Shown: positions 18,389 through 28,709 of the stretch, one piece after another
How positions within the stretch are numbered: position 1 is the stretch's first letter
How the letters are laid out: each line of letters begins with the position of its first letter
Source: Gordonia sihwensis NBRC 108236
Lineage (GTDB): Bacteria; Actinomycetota; Actinomycetes; Mycobacteriales; Mycobacteriaceae
NCBI RefSeq assembly: GCF_000333035.1
Contig: NZ_BANU01000021.1
Coordinates: 1-49,739, forward strand
Reading direction: 5' to 3'
Length of the DNA stretch: 49,739 nucleotides
The notes under the pieces: model-generated
Told to the model about the DNA's origin: nothing
Database searches by the model: none
Seen by the model: the letters and a program-made list of their open reading frames with translations, nothing else
Position numbers and translations under genes: made by a program

Positions 18389-19413
18389 TCGTGATGGGTA
18401 TCGAGAGCTCCTGCGACGAGACCGGAGTCGGTGTCGTCGAATGGGACGGCGAGACGGCGACGCTGCTGGCCGACGAAGTGGCATCGTCCGTGGACGAGCA
18501 CGCGCGGTACGGCGGCGTGGTCCCCGAGGTCGCCTCGCGGGCCCACCTGCAGGCGATGGTCCCGACGATGCAGCGGGCGCGTGAGGCGGCCGGGATCGAC
18601 CGGCCCGACGCCATCGCGGTGACGATCGGACCGGGACTCGCCGGAGCCCTGCTGGTCGGCGTCGCCGCGGCCAAGGCGTACGCGCTGGCCTGGGATGTGC
18701 CGCTGTACGCGGTCAATCACCTCGGCGGACATGTCGCGGTCGACACCCTCGAGCACGGTCCGATGCCGCCCGCGGTGGCGCTGCTGGTCTCCGGCGGGCA
18801 CACGCATCTGCTCGGCGTGCAGAACCTGTCACAGCCGATCGTCGAAATGGGCACCACCGTCGACGACGCCGCGGGGGAGGCCTTCGACAAGGTGGCGCGG
18901 CTGCTGGATCTCGGCTACCCGGGGGGTCCCGCACTCGACGCGGCCGCCCGTGACGGCGATCCCGCCGCGATCGCGTTCCCGCGCGGCATGACCGGGCCCC
19001 GCGACGCGCCGTACGACTTCTCCTTCAGCGGTCTCAAGACGGCCGTCGCGCGATACGTGGAGGGCCGGGTCCGGTCGGGTGCCCCCGTGTCGGTGCCCGA
19101 CGTCGCCGCGTCGTTCCAGGAGGCGGTCGCGGATGTGCTGACCGCCAAGGCGCTGCGCGCATGCCGTGATCGCGGCGTCGACACCCTGGTCTTGGGCGGC
19201 GGTGCGACCGCCAATTCGCGGATCCGGTCGCTCGCGGCCGAGCGGACCGCCGCCGCGGGTATCGAACTGCGCGTGCCGAAGCCGAGGTTGTGCACCGACA
19301 ACGGCGTCATGGTCGCCACCCTGGGAGCCCACGTGATCGGTGGCGGCGCCCCTCCGTCGCCTCTCACCGTGGCGACCGATCCCGGGATGAGCGTGCAGAT
19401 CAGCAAGCTCTGA
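18385..19413 (+). CDS. tsaD: tRNA N6-adenosine threonylcarbamoyltransferase TsaD
   Basis: 342 aa from ATG 18385 (ATGA overlap). Alternative GTG/ATG codons 6-9 nt in would also keep the conserved start [15 protein letters not shown]. Metal-binding His residues lie in [41 protein letters not shown] and [12 protein letters not shown] are diagnostic. TsaD transfers the threonylcarbamoyl group to A37. It ends the tsaE-tsaB-rimI-tsaD operon. Confidence 0.96.
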   Translation: MIVMGIESSCDETGVGVVEWDGETATLLADEVASSVDEHARYGGVVPEVASRAHLQAMVPTMQRAREAAGIDRPDAIAVTIGPGLAGALLVGVAAAKAYALAWDVPLYAVNHLGGHVAVDTLEHGPMPPAVALLVSGGHTHLLGVQNLSQPIVEMGTTVDDAAGEAFDKVARLLDLGYPGGPALDAAARDGDPAAIAFPRGMTGPRDAPYDFSFSGLKTAVARYVEGRVRSGAPVSVPDVAASFQEAVADVLTAKALRACRDRGVDTLVLGGGATANSRIRSLAAERTAAAGIELRVPKPRLCTDNGVMVATLGAHVIGGGAPPSPLTVATDPGMSVQISKL

Positions 19414-19444
19414 GCTGCCGCGACCGGCTCGGACACCGGGGCCC

Positions 19445-19479
19445 TTGATGTGCTGGCACTCTCATGGGTAGAGTGCTAG
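19445..19479 (+). promoter_or_regulatory. CIRCE operator (HrcA site) overlapping the groES promoter
   Basis: CTGGCACTC (19453-19461), 9 nt, then GAGTGCTAG (19471-19479): a near-perfect CIRCE inverted repeat bound by the heat-shock repressor HrcA. A candidate -35 TTGATG (19445-19450) and -10 TAGAGT (19469-19474), 18 nt apart, overlap the operator, so HrcA binding would block RNA polymerase. groES starts ~105 nt downstream. Confidence 0.85.
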
Positions 19480-19582
19480 TTGGCATCCGAAATGCAGCGC
19501 CGCGGCACCCGCGACGACGTGGCAAAGCGACCCGGTGCCGCGAACTTCCCATCAGTTACATGAAGGAAAAGGAACTGACATC

Positions 19583-19879
19583 GTGGCGAGCGTGAACATC
19601 AAGCCGCTTGAGGACAAGATCCTCGTTCAGGCCGTCGAGGCTGAGACCACCACTGCTTCCGGCCTGGTCATCCCGGATTCGGCCAAGGAGAAGCCGCAGG
19701 AGGGCAAGGTCATCGCTGTCGGCGAAGGCCGCGTCACCGATCAGGGCAACCGTATCCCGGTCGACGTCAAGGAAGGCGACGTCGTCATCTACAGCAAGTA
19801 CGGCGGCACCGAGATCAAGTACGCAGGTCAGGAATACCTGATCCTGTCGGCCCGCGACATCCTCGCGGTGGTCGGCTGA
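19583..19879 (+). CDS. groES: Co-chaperonin GroES (Hsp10)
   Basis: 98 aa from GTG 19583 ([18 protein letters not shown]). An in-frame upstream start at 19535 lies in the leader and is not conserved in the family. AAGGAAAAGGA lies 12-20 nt upstream. The mobile-loop region [20 protein letters not shown] and [16 protein letters not shown] are typical. GroES caps GroEL during folding. Unusually, no groEL follows; a strong terminator comes directly after. Confidence 0.97.
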   Translation: MASVNIKPLEDKILVQAVEAETTTASGLVIPDSAKEKPQEGKVIAVGEGRVTDQGNRIPVDVKEGDVVIYSKYGGTEIKYAGQEYLILSARDILAVVG

Positions 19880-19901
19880 CGCCAGTCGGCGGACAGACAC
19901 A

Positions 19902-19941
19902 GATCAGCCCCGGTTGAGTCCGATCTCAACCGGGGCTGATC
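19902..19941. terminator. Bidirectional terminator hairpin between groES and whiB3
   Basis: A perfect 17-bp inverted repeat (left arm 19902-19918, right arm 19925-19941) with loop TCCGAT and further pairing of CAGAC/GTCTG outside. It lies between convergent genes, so it probably ends both transcripts. Confidence 0.8.
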
Positions 19942-20005
19942 GCTGTCTGAGGCTCGATGTCCGGGGCGTTCGGGGCCTCGTACAGGGACCGGCGCTCCGG
20001 GACGC

Positions 20006-20302
20006 TCAGCCGGCCAGGCGCCGGGGATTGCGTCGCCGCATCAGATTCCGCTCCGACTCGGTGAGGCCGCCCCAGATCCCGTACGGCTCGTCCACACGCA
20101 GGGCGTGCGCACGGCACTGCTGCAGCACGGGGCAGTCGGCGCAGACCTGCTTGGCACGCCGTTCGCGCTGCATCCGCGCCTGGCCGCGCTCACCCTCGGG
20201 GTGAAAGAAGACCGACGATTCGAGCCCTCGGCATCTGCCTTGCATCTGCCAGTCCCAGAAGTCGGAGTTGGGGCCGGGCAGTCTGTCGATTGTGGTCGTC
20301 AA
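20006..20302 (-). CDS. whiB3: WhiB-family iron-sulfur transcription factor (WhiB3/WhiD type)
   Basis: 98 aa from TTG 20302, chosen because AGGAG lies 7 nt upstream in the minus sense. Four cluster-binding Cys are visible: C24, then C54-x2-C57-x5-C63. The turn GIWGG (75-79) and the basic tail RNLMRRRNPRRLAG complete the fold. LPGPNSDFWDWQMQGRCRG closely resembles mycobacterial WhiB3, a 4Fe-4S redox sensor that binds the housekeeping sigma factor and controls lipid metabolism. Position next to groES matches Rv3416. Confidence 0.9.
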   Translation of the reverse strand: MTTTIDRLPGPNSDFWDWQMQGRCRGLESSVFFHPEGERGQARMQRERRAKQVCADCPVLQQCRAHALRVDEPYGIWGGLTESERNLMRRRNPRRLAG

Positions 20303-20705
20303 TCTTCGCTCCTGAATGAGAAACGCTCTTACCTACGACGCTCACGGTATGTGCGTCCGGAAAAGCGAGTCAACTCGTTCTCCGGTCTCGAATCACTGCG
20401 ATTAAAAGCGAACAAGTGAACGCCCGGTGACGTGACGGGGACCATGGCGGTCTCGGCGGGCGACGGATACTCCGACTCTATGTCGCCCTTTACCTGCGAT
20501 TTTGTTGATCGAGGGCGGAGGCGCTGGGCCGGTCGAACGGCGCGGCGCCTCGGTGGGAGGATGGACTGCAATCGTACGAAGGTTACGTCGGAGATAACGG
20601 GAGTTGTCGACTGCGGCAATTCTGCTTCCACGTGATCATCTTTTGTTAGTCGAAATGAAATCTTCATTCTGCGCGCAGGCGCCGGTAGTGAAAGGTGAAT
20701 TGCGA
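20303..20705. promoter_or_regulatory. 403-bp divergent intergenic region between whiB3 and the Rv3415c-like gene
   Basis: This stretch is more AT-rich than its surroundings, especially at 20610-20700, and has no convincing gene. It must carry the whiB3 promoter (minus) and the promoter of the 20706 gene (plus). A small inverted repeat CGAGT-CA-ACTCG lies at 20366-20377. I could not fix either promoter with confidence. Long leaders upstream of whiB3 genes are usual. Confidence 0.5.
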
Positions 20706-21548
20706 ATGTCGGATCAGTGGAACGACGCATTCGGCGTCGACGCACCGCCGGACTGTCCGCCGGGGGGCGATCGCTGGGCGCGTGCGGTTCGGCTCGGAGC
20801 GCTCGGCAGGGCCGCCGCGGCGCGTGCGCTGATCGCCGACCTGCTCGCCGATCCGGCCACCGGCGCCGGGGTCACCGCACTGGCACTGGCGACTCGCGCG
20901 TCGCTCACGCGGCAGGCCGGGGGTCACGGGTACGCGCGAGCCGATGACGGTGCGGCACTGCGCGTCGCGGTGAGCGCGGGAGCGGAGGAGAGCCGCTGGG
21001 CCGCCGTCGCTCGAGTGGACGCCCTCGTCGGGCTGGCCGCGGACGGGTTGGGGATCGGCGACTTCGCCGGCTCGGCCCGGCTCCTGGAACGCGCGGCGGC
21101 AGAATCGGCGGGCACAGTATCGACGGCGGCCCGCGGGAACTGGGTGCTCGACGGCCGTCCGGCACTGCGCCTGGCGTGGGTGCGTACCGAACTGGCCCTG
21201 TACACCGGCCGGTCCGACGCCGCGGACCTCGCGGCGCGGGCGCTCGAGTTGTCCGCCGGGGCACCGTCGGTGCGCCATCGGCTCAAGACCGCACTGATCG
21301 CCGCTGCCGCCGACGCGGCCTCGGGCCGGGTCGAGGCGGCGGCGCAGACTGCACGGAACGTCGCAGGCGACTGCGCGGCGGCCGGACTGGCGCCGCTGGA
21401 GTGGGCAGCACGCAGCATGCTCGCCTCGTTCGCCGCCGACCGGAACGAGCAGAGCCGGGCGGCGGCCGCCATCCAGGAGAAACTCATCGGCCTGGGCATG
21501 GGCTTCGCGCCCTTGGCGGGTTCGGCGCACGCGGCTCGGTACGCTTGA
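20706..21548 (+). CDS. Conserved actinobacterial protein, Rv3415c family (helical repeats)
   Basis: 280 aa from ATG 20706, with AAGGTGA upstream; an in-frame start at 20604 would add a non-conserved AT-rich leader. Ala/Arg-rich with repeated helix pairs (ARALIADLLADPATGAGVTA; LAWVRTELALYTGRSDAAD; HRLKTALIAAAADAASGRVE), resembling a TPR/SARP-type alpha solenoid. Its place between whiB3 and sigD is that of M. tuberculosis Rv3415c. No function is established; the solenoid layout suggests a protein-binding role. Confidence 0.7.
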   Translation: MSDQWNDAFGVDAPPDCPPGGDRWARAVRLGALGRAAAARALIADLLADPATGAGVTALALATRASLTRQAGGHGYARADDGAALRVAVSAGAEESRWAAVARVDALVGLAADGLGIGDFAGSARLLERAAAESAGTVSTAARGNWVLDGRPALRLAWVRTELALYTGRSDAADLAARALELSAGAPSVRHRLKTALIAAAADAASGRVEAAAQTARNVAGDCAAAGLAPLEWAARSMLASFAADRNEQSRAAAAIQEKLIGLGMGFAPLAGSAHAARYA

Positions 21549-21631
21549 TTGATGACTGATCTAGGCGAACCACACGGCGCACCGCGGTCAGTAGTCTCCC
21601 GAATGCGTAACACCCGGGCACCTAAGCGGCG

Positions 21632-22207
21632 ATGAAACTTACAGGTGATGCGTTGGGCCAGGCGGTCCGTGCGGCGGCCGATGGTGACCGCGCTGCGCTG
21701 ACCTCAGTGCTCGACAGTGTGCGGGAACCAGTCCTGCGCTACTGCCGAGGACGAATCGGTGCCGGAGAACGACACTTGTTCTCCGCTGACGACGTGGCTC
21801 AGGAGGTGTTGATGGCGGTGATGACGGCGTTGCCCCGGTACGAAGACCAGGGGCGTCCCTTCATGGCGTTCGTATATGGCATCGCCTCGCACAAGGTCGC
21901 CGACGCGATGCGTTCGGCGGCCCGCGTGAAGTCAGATCCGGTAGAAGACGTCCCCGACTCGCTCGACTTCTCGAACGGGCCGGAACAGGCTGCCCTCGAA
22001 TCAGATGCCTCGAGGCAGATGCGAGATCTTCTCGGCACCCTTCCCGAGAAGCAACGCGAGATTCTGGTGCTTCGGCTCGTCGTCGGTCTCTCCGCTGAGG
22101 AGACCGCGGACATGGTCGGCAGCAGCCCGGGAGCGGTGCGAGTGGCACAGCATCGGGCGCTCACCAAGCTCAAGAAACTCATGACCCCAGGAGGTGAACG
22201 TCGATGA
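21632..22207 (+). CDS. sigD: ECF sigma factor SigD
   Basis: 191 aa from ATG 21632. Sigma region 2 is FSADDVAQEVLMAVMTALPR followed by FMAFVYGIASHKVADAMR; region 4 is LPEKQREILVLRLVVGLSAE with AETADMVGSSPGAVRVAQHR. It matches the mycobacterial SigD family (Rv3414c), which directs stationary-phase and stringent-linked expression. The stop overlaps the start of the anti-sigma factor gene (ATGA), giving equal synthesis of both. Confidence 0.93.
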   Translation: MKLTGDALGQAVRAAADGDRAALTSVLDSVREPVLRYCRGRIGAGERHLFSADDVAQEVLMAVMTALPRYEDQGRPFMAFVYGIASHKVADAMRSAARVKSDPVEDVPDSLDFSNGPEQAALESDASRQMRDLLGTLPEKQREILVLRLVVGLSAEETADMVGSSPGAVRVAQHRALTKLKKLMTPGGERR

Positions 22208-23040
22208 CGGAGGACGAAATGCCTACCGGTCCCATCGACGTGGGCGCGGTGCACCACGACGACGAATTCATCGACGATCTCGCGGCAGGCAGGGCCGCCC
22301 GGATCGGCGACGACGCCGAGTACCGGCTCGCCGGTCTGCTCGCGCAGTGGCGCGCGGAGTCGTTGGCCGGGCCGGTTCCGAGCACGCCGACGATCGCCGA
22401 CATCGAGACGGCCATCGCTCGGGCCAACGAGCGGGAGCGTCGCGGCGGACTGGCGCGCAGGCTCCGGGTGGTCTCGGGTGCCGCCGCCATCCTGGCGGTC
22501 GCCGGTGCCGGCCTGCTCGTGCTGTCGGAGGGATCGCAGCCCGGCGATCCGCTGTGGTCGGTGAAGCAGGTGGTGTTCTCCGAGCAGGCGCAGCAGACGC
22601 AGTCGCGGATGAACGCGGAGCAGAACATCGCCGAGGCCAAGAAGGCGCTCGCCGCGGGCGACACCGTCAAGGCCCGCGAATTGATCGCGAAGGCCGAGAA
22701 GGACATCGGCCCGCTCAAGGACAAGTCCGAGGCCGATCAACTGCGCAGCCTGATCGAGGACGTGCGCAGGCAGGACCCGAGTGCGCTGATTCCGCCGCTG
22801 TCGTCCCTGCCGTCGCTGCCGTTGCCGACCTCCGCCACCAGCCCCGACGTCCCGGACCCGACCGTGATGCTGAAGCCGCCGGGCTCCTCCAGCGGTTCGA
22901 GCAGCCCGAGCACCGCGCCGTCGACCACGCAGGAACCGTCCACGAGCAAGACGGACACGGACAAGCCGACGACCACCACGTCGTCGGCGACGGCGTCGGC
23001 GTCGGTGACGACCACCGCGCCGTCGGAGAGCATCCGCTGA
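22204..23040 (+). CDS. rsdA: Anti-sigma-D factor RsdA
   Basis: 278 aa. The cytosolic N-terminus has the sigma-binding region HHDDEFIDDLAAGR and EYRLAGLLAQWRAE; one membrane helix lies at ~88-108 (VSGAAAILAVAGAGLLVL). The outside part has a helical stretch (EQNIAEAKKALAAGDTVKAR) then a Pro/Ser/Thr-rich tail of ~80 residues, probably wall-spanning. In M. tuberculosis RsdA (Rv3413c) holds SigD until released by proteolysis. Confidence 0.88.
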   Translation: MTEDEMPTGPIDVGAVHHDDEFIDDLAAGRAARIGDDAEYRLAGLLAQWRAESLAGPVPSTPTIADIETAIARANERERRGGLARRLRVVSGAAAILAVAGAGLLVLSEGSQPGDPLWSVKQVVFSEQAQQTQSRMNAEQNIAEAKKALAAGDTVKARELIAKAEKDIGPLKDKSEADQLRSLIEDVRRQDPSALIPPLSSLPSLPLPTSATSPDVPDPTVMLKPPGSSSGSSSPSTAPSTTQEPSTSKTDTDKPTTTTSSATASASVTTTAPSESIR

Positions 23041-23070
23041 CCCGAGGGGCCGCGAGGTAGTCCGAACAGC

Positions 23071-23105
23071 GAGAGGGACCGTGATCGACGATCACGGTCC
23101 CTCTC
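23071..23105. terminator. Bidirectional terminator between rsdA and the DUF5319 gene
   Basis: A perfect 15-bp stem (23071-23085 with 23091-23105), loop CGACG, between convergent genes. Confidence 0.75.
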
Positions 23106-23133
23106 GTGTGTCCGGAGTTCGTTCCCCTGCGGA

Positions 23134-23529
23134 TCAGTAGCGTTCGTGATAGCGCAGTGAGGCGTCGGCGTACCCGCGGCAGTAATCCCAGGTGACGTAG
23201 TCGTCGGGCTCGGGATCCACCGCGGGCTCGTGCGGTCGGACCGTGCCGTCCACGAGCAATTGGCGCAGATTGGAGCGCAACATGTCCCAGTCGTGGTAGT
23301 GATCTTCGCGACAGTCCTCGCACATCACTACCAGGCCCCGCACACCGCGCGGCGCGAGGAGGCGTTCGTACACATCGAGGTCGGCGAGATCCTCTTCCAC
23401 CGCGGTGCGTTCACCCTCGTCAAGAGGGATTCCCGGGTCGAGCGCGTCCAGGGCCGACGCAGGGTCGTTCGGGTCATCGGCGAAGGGGTCCGGCGGGAGT
23501 CCGGGGAACTGGTCATGCACGTCCTCCAC
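23134..23529 (-). CDS. DUF5319 family protein (Rv3412-like)
   Basis: 131 aa from GTG 23529; the start is uncertain because no strong ribosome site is seen. Very acidic, with many Asp/Glu. A possible metal site is formed by C70-x2-C73 followed by H77 and H79 (MCEDCREDHYHDWDML) and C118 (YCRGYAD). The 136-aa M. tuberculosis homologue Rv3412 has the same neighbours. The function is unknown. Divergent from guaB with only 57 bp between starts, so promoters overlap. Confidence 0.75.
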   Translation of the reverse strand: MEDVHDQFPGLPPDPFADDPNDPASALDALDPGIPLDEGERTAVEEDLADLDVYERLLAPRGVRGLVVMCEDCREDHYHDWDMLRSNLRQLLVDGTVRPHEPAVDPEPDDYVTWDYCRGYADASLRYHERY

Positions 23530-23541
23530 CGTAGCCGATAA

Positions 23542-25098
<1,557 letters not shown>

Positions 25099-25157
25099 GC
25101 CGGTTTGCGGCGCGACCGCCGCAGCCCGCTCGCCTGAGTTTCCACTAGAAAGGCGCA

Positions 25158-26327
25158 ATGGTGCGTGACCTCGTCGAATTCGGCATGGGCCGGACGGCTC
25201 GCCGAACGTACGAACTGGAAGACATCTCGATCATCCCGTCCCGGCGGACGCGGTCGTCGAAGAACGTCTCGACCGCATGGCAGATCGATGCATACCGCTT
25301 CGAATCGCCGATCCTGAACCATCCGACCGATGCGCTCGGCTCGCCGGAGTCGGCCATCGCGATGGGGAAGCTCGGTGCGCTCGGCGTGCTGAACGGCGAA
25401 GGCCTCTGGGCCCGCCACGAGCACGTCGAGGACAAGATCGCCGAGCTGGTCGAGATCGCGGAGAAGAATCCGGACCCGTCCGCGGCGATCCGTCGCCTGC
25501 AGGAGCTCCATCGCGCCCCGATCAACCTCGACCTGCTGTCGCAGGCCGTCGCCCGAGTGCGGGAGGCCGGTGTCACCACGGCGGTCCGGGTGAGCCCCCA
25601 GCACGCCCCCGAACTGACACCCGCGCTGATCAAGGCGGGCGCCGAGATTCTGGTGGTGCATGGCACGATCATCTCCGCCGAGCACGTGGTGCTGGTCGAC
25701 CGCGGCCACGAGGACGGACTCGTCGCCGAACCGCTCAACCTGAAGACCTTCATCTCCGACCTCGACATCCCGGTGATCGCCGGAGGCGTGCACGACCACC
25801 GCACGGCACTGCATCTGATGCGTACCGGCGCCGCGGGCGTCATCGTCGGATACGGCTCCACGGAGGGATCCACCACGACCGGTGAGGTCCTCGGCATCGG
25901 GGTCCCGATGGCGACCGCGATCGCCGACGCGGCCGCGGCCCGTCGCGACTACCTCGACGAGACCGGTGGACGCTATGTGCACGTGATCGCCGACGGCGAC
26001 ATCCACACTTCGGGCGACCTCGCCAAGGCGATCGCGTGCGGTGCCGACGCCGCGGTGCTGGGCACACCGCTCGCCGCCGCCGACACCGCTCCGGGCCGCG
26101 GCTGGTTCTGGCCGTCGGCTGCGGCGCACCCCGACACTCCGCGCGGTGCGTTGCTGCAGGTGGCGATCGACGAGGAGCGGCCTTCCCTCGAGACCGTGCT
26201 GAACGGACCGTCCGACGATCCGGACGGCCTGCTGAACCTGGTCGGCGGCCTCCGCCGGTCCATGGCGAAGGCGGGTTACTCCGATCTCAAGGAGTTCCAG
26301 AAGGTCGGCCTCTCGGTCCGAGCCTGA
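25158..26327 (+). CDS. guaB3: GuaB3-family IMP dehydrogenase-related protein
   Basis: 389 aa from ATG 25158 with GAAAGG upstream. A TIM barrel of the IMPDH/GMPR family without CBS domains: RTYELEDISIIPSRRTRSS, PVIAGGVHDHRTALHLMRTG, then GYGSTEGSTTTGEVLGIGVP in place of the catalytic GSICTTR loop. The nucleophilic Cys of canonical IMPDH is not found at this place, so it probably does not make XMP by the usual covalent route. Follows guaB as in M. tuberculosis (Rv3410c). The true activity is not established. Confidence 0.9.
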   Translation: MVRDLVEFGMGRTARRTYELEDISIIPSRRTRSSKNVSTAWQIDAYRFESPILNHPTDALGSPESAIAMGKLGALGVLNGEGLWARHEHVEDKIAELVEIAEKNPDPSAAIRRLQELHRAPINLDLLSQAVARVREAGVTTAVRVSPQHAPELTPALIKAGAEILVVHGTIISAEHVVLVDRGHEDGLVAEPLNLKTFISDLDIPVIAGGVHDHRTALHLMRTGAAGVIVGYGSTEGSTTTGEVLGIGVPMATAIADAAAARRDYLDETGGRYVHVIADGDIHTSGDLAKAIACGADAAVLGTPLAAADTAPGRGWFWPSAAAHPDTPRGALLQVAIDEERPSLETVLNGPSDDPDGLLNLVGGLRRSMAKAGYSDLKEFQKVGLSVRA

Positions 26328-26357
26328 CCTCGCGACGCCAGGCGTCGCCCACTCGGT

Positions 26358-26391
26358 GAGCCGAGACCCCGGAGTACCGGGGTCTCGGCTC
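26358..26391 (+). terminator. Terminator hairpin after guaB3
   Basis: A perfect 15-bp stem (26358-26372 with 26377-26391), loop AGTA, followed by TCTTGGTCT. Ends the guaB3 transcript. Confidence 0.8.
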
Positions 26392-26464
26392 TCTTGGTCT
26401 GCGACATGGTCGTGAACCGTCCTGAGTCGTTTCGGGCTGATACCGATCAGTTTCGGTGCCGGCG

Positions 26465-26485
26465 GCTGTCAATACTGGTGACAGC
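26465..26485. promoter_or_regulatory. Inverted repeat upstream of the DUF4287 gene
   Basis: GCTGTCA-N7-TGACAGC, a perfect 7-bp inverted repeat whose right end lies 22 nt before the ATG at 26508, in the promoter region. A dimeric repressor site is plausible; no regulator can be named. Confidence 0.4.
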
Positions 26486-26507
26486 ATCCGACGACAGGAG
26501 AACCGTC

Positions 26508-26798
26508 ATGTCATTCCAGGCATACCTCGACACCATCGAGATCAAGACCGGGCACACCCCACGCGAACTCGTCGAGCAGGCAGCCGAACGCGGTTTCGGC
26601 CCGGGCACCAAGGCCGGGCCGATTCTCGAATGGCTGAAGGACGAGTACGGGCTCGGCCGTGGACACGGCATGGCGCTGGTCCACGTCATCACCAAGGGGC
26701 CGAAGATCAGCGCGAAACACGTCGGGACGTCCGGCCCGCACCGCGATGCCGGCGACACGCTGTGGCTCGACGGGGCGGCGACGAACCCGTCACGCTGA
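26508..26798 (+). CDS. DUF4287 domain protein
   Basis: 96 aa from ATG 26508 with AGGAG at 26497-26501. The sequence MSFQAYLDTIEIKTGHTPRE, then ILEWLKDEYGLGRGHGMALV and a basic GPKISAKHVGTSG segment, fits DUF4287, small proteins sometimes fused to DUF5655 transport-like domains. The function is unknown. It stands alone between the guaB3 terminator and the P450 promoter. Confidence 0.8.
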   Translation: MSFQAYLDTIEIKTGHTPRELVEQAAERGFGPGTKAGPILEWLKDEYGLGRGHGMALVHVITKGPKISAKHVGTSGPHRDAGDTLWLDGAATNPSR

Positions 26799-26829
26799 CG
26801 CGGGCGGGAGGCGGAGGCATCGTCCGTCG

Positions 26830-26858
26830 TTGACAATATGTGTGAACTGTCTCATAGT
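26830..26858 (+). promoter_or_regulatory. Near-consensus promoter for a leaderless P450-tetR transcript
   Basis: -35 TTGACA (26830-26835), 17-nt spacer, -10 CATAGT (26853-26858), then ATG at 26865. The start site would fall on or next to the A of ATG. Partly symmetric half-sites (GACA...TGTC and AACT-N7-AGTT) span the spacer and -10 box and could be where the downstream TetR repressor binds. Confidence 0.6.
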
Positions 26859-26864
26859 TGGGAC

Positions 26865-28088
26865 ATGAAGAACGATCTGTCTCCGGAGTTCACCTTGCGG
26901 TCGGGTCCGTCCTGGCGCGATCCGTTCGAGATGTACGCGCTCCTGCGCGACCGCGACCCTGTCCATCACGTGGTGCCCGAGGGGGATCCGGCGGCGGACT
27001 ACTACGTCCTCACTCGCCATGCCGACGTGATGGCCGCCGCGCGGGACTGGGAGACCTTCTCCTCGGCGCGCGGATTGACCGTGGCGTACGGCGAACTGGA
27101 GAGCATCGGCCTGCAGGACAACCCGCCGATGGTGATGCAGGATCCGCCGCGGCACACCGCCTTCCGTCGCCTCGTGGCGCGCGGCTTCACGCCGAGACAG
27201 GTGACGACGTTGGAGCCCGAGGTTCGCGAGTTCGTGATCGAGCGGCTCGACGACCTTGCCTCCCGCGGCGGCGGAGACATCGCCGCGGACCTGTTCAAAC
27301 CGCTGCCGAGCATGGTCGTCGCCCACTACCTCGGCGTGCCGGAGTCCGATCGCGGACAGTTCGACGCGTGGACCGACGCGATCGTCGCGGCCAACCCGGG
27401 CGCCGACATGGCCTCGGCCGTCGAATCGGCGTCAGAGGCGGTGATGGGGCTGATGGCGTACTTCGCCGACCTCATCGAATTCCGCAAGCGCAGTCCCGGC
27501 GACGACACGGTGTCGCATCTGGTGGCCGCCGGCCTGACCGACGACCCGGCGGACCAGTCGGGCGTCCTGTCGGTGCTGGCGTTCGCCTTCACAATGGTCG
27601 CCGGCGGAAACGACACGACCACCGGCATGCTGGGCGGCTCGTCGGCGCTGCTGACCATGCATCCGGATCAGCGTGCGATTCTTCGGCGGGAACCCGAGCT
27701 GCTGCCGTCGGCCGTCAACGAACTGCTGCGGCTGACCTCGCCGGTGCAGGGGCTGGCCCGTACGGCGACGCGCGACGTCGAGGTCGAGGGGGTGACGATC
27801 CCGGCGGGCCGCAAGGTGCTGCTCTGCTACGCGTCGGCCAACCGTGACGAACGCGTGTACGGCGAGGACGCCGCCGACCTGGACGTCCGCCGCGACCCCG
27901 CGAACATCCTCACCTTCAGCCACGGATCCCACCACTGCCTCGGCGCCGCCGCCGCACGGATGCAGGCGCGGGTGGCGCTCGAAGAACTGCTCGCGCGGTG
28001 CCCGGACTTCCACGTCGACGTCGACGGAATCGAATGGGCGTCCGGAAACTATGTGCGGCGACCGGTCTCGGTACCGTTCTCGGCATGA
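26865..28088 (+). CDS. Cytochrome P450 monooxygenase
   Basis: 407 aa. ATG 26865 is preferred because an upstream in-frame start (26838) would lie inside the promoter. Class I bacterial P450 motifs: I-helix FTMVAGGNDTTTG, ExxR in VNELLRLTSPVQ, and the heme loop FSHGSHHCLGAAAAR with axial Cys358. The Arg-containing PERF-like segment and C-helix (DPPRHTAFRRLV) are present. Substrate unknown; neighbours (TetR, a ChoD-like oxidoreductase) suggest sterol or fatty-acid chemistry. Electrons must come from a ferredoxin encoded elsewhere. The stop overlaps the tetR start. Confidence 0.92.
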   Translation: MKNDLSPEFTLRSGPSWRDPFEMYALLRDRDPVHHVVPEGDPAADYYVLTRHADVMAAARDWETFSSARGLTVAYGELESIGLQDNPPMVMQDPPRHTAFRRLVARGFTPRQVTTLEPEVREFVIERLDDLASRGGGDIAADLFKPLPSMVVAHYLGVPESDRGQFDAWTDAIVAANPGADMASAVESASEAVMGLMAYFADLIEFRKRSPGDDTVSHLVAAGLTDDPADQSGVLSVLAFAFTMVAGGNDTTTGMLGGSSALLTMHPDQRAILRREPELLPSAVNELLRLTSPVQGLARTATRDVEVEGVTIPAGRKVLLCYASANRDERVYGEDAADLDVRRDPANILTFSHGSHHCLGAAAARMQARVALEELLARCPDFHVDVDGIEWASGNYVRRPVSVPFSA

Positions 28089-28678
28089 CCGACGATCAGG
28101 ATCTCCGAGTGCGCGGGGCGGATTGGATGCGCGGCACCCGGCGGCCCGCCGTACAGGACGCGATCCTCGAGATCGCGGGCGAGGTGTTCGCCACGAAGGG
28201 GGCCAACGCCTCCATGGGGGACATCGCCGCCGCGGTGGGGTGTTCCCGGGCGACCCTGTACCGCTATTTCGACGGCCGGCGCCAGTTGCAGCTGGCGTAC
28301 ATCGAACGGGTCGCTCGCCGTATCGGCGCCGTGGTGGCCGAGACCGTCTCCGGCCGACCGGAGCCTGCGGACCGGCTGACCGAGTCGATCGTCGTGGCGC
28401 TGACGGAGGTCCGCCGGGATCCCGCGCTGGCCGCCTGGTTCACCGCGGCGGGTGCGGGAGTGGCCGGTGAACTGGCGCTGTCGTCGGAGTTCATCGAGAC
28501 GGTGGCGACGGCCTTCCTCGGCACCGGCGGTGAGGAAGGGGGAGAGGCGGCGCGATGGGTGGTCCGGGTGATCGTGTCGCTGCTCGCGGTGCCAGAGGGG
28601 TCGCCGGAGCGAGAGCGCGCAGTGATCGCTCGTTTCGTCACGCCGACCGTGCTCGGATTCACCGAGACCAGGAGTTAG
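28085..28678 (+). CDS. TetR-family transcriptional repressor
   Basis: 197 aa from ATG 28085 (ATGA overlap with the P450). N-terminal helix-turn-helix: AVQDAILEIAGEVFATKG, then MGDIAAAVGCSRATLYRYF with the recognition helix. The C-terminal ~130 residues form the ligand domain. Coupling to the P450 suggests autoregulation of the pair and response to the P450 substrate or product. It may also act on the oxidoreductase that follows 54 bp later. Confidence 0.88.
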   Translation: MTDDQDLRVRGADWMRGTRRPAVQDAILEIAGEVFATKGANASMGDIAAAVGCSRATLYRYFDGRRQLQLAYIERVARRIGAVVAETVSGRPEPADRLTESIVVALTEVRRDPALAAWFTAAGAGVAGELALSSEFIETVATAFLGTGGEEGGEAARWVVRVIVSLLAVPEGSPERERAVIARFVTPTVLGFTETRS

Positions 28679-28709
28679 CGTAGCCTACACTGGCTTTCGA
28701 TAATGAGAC

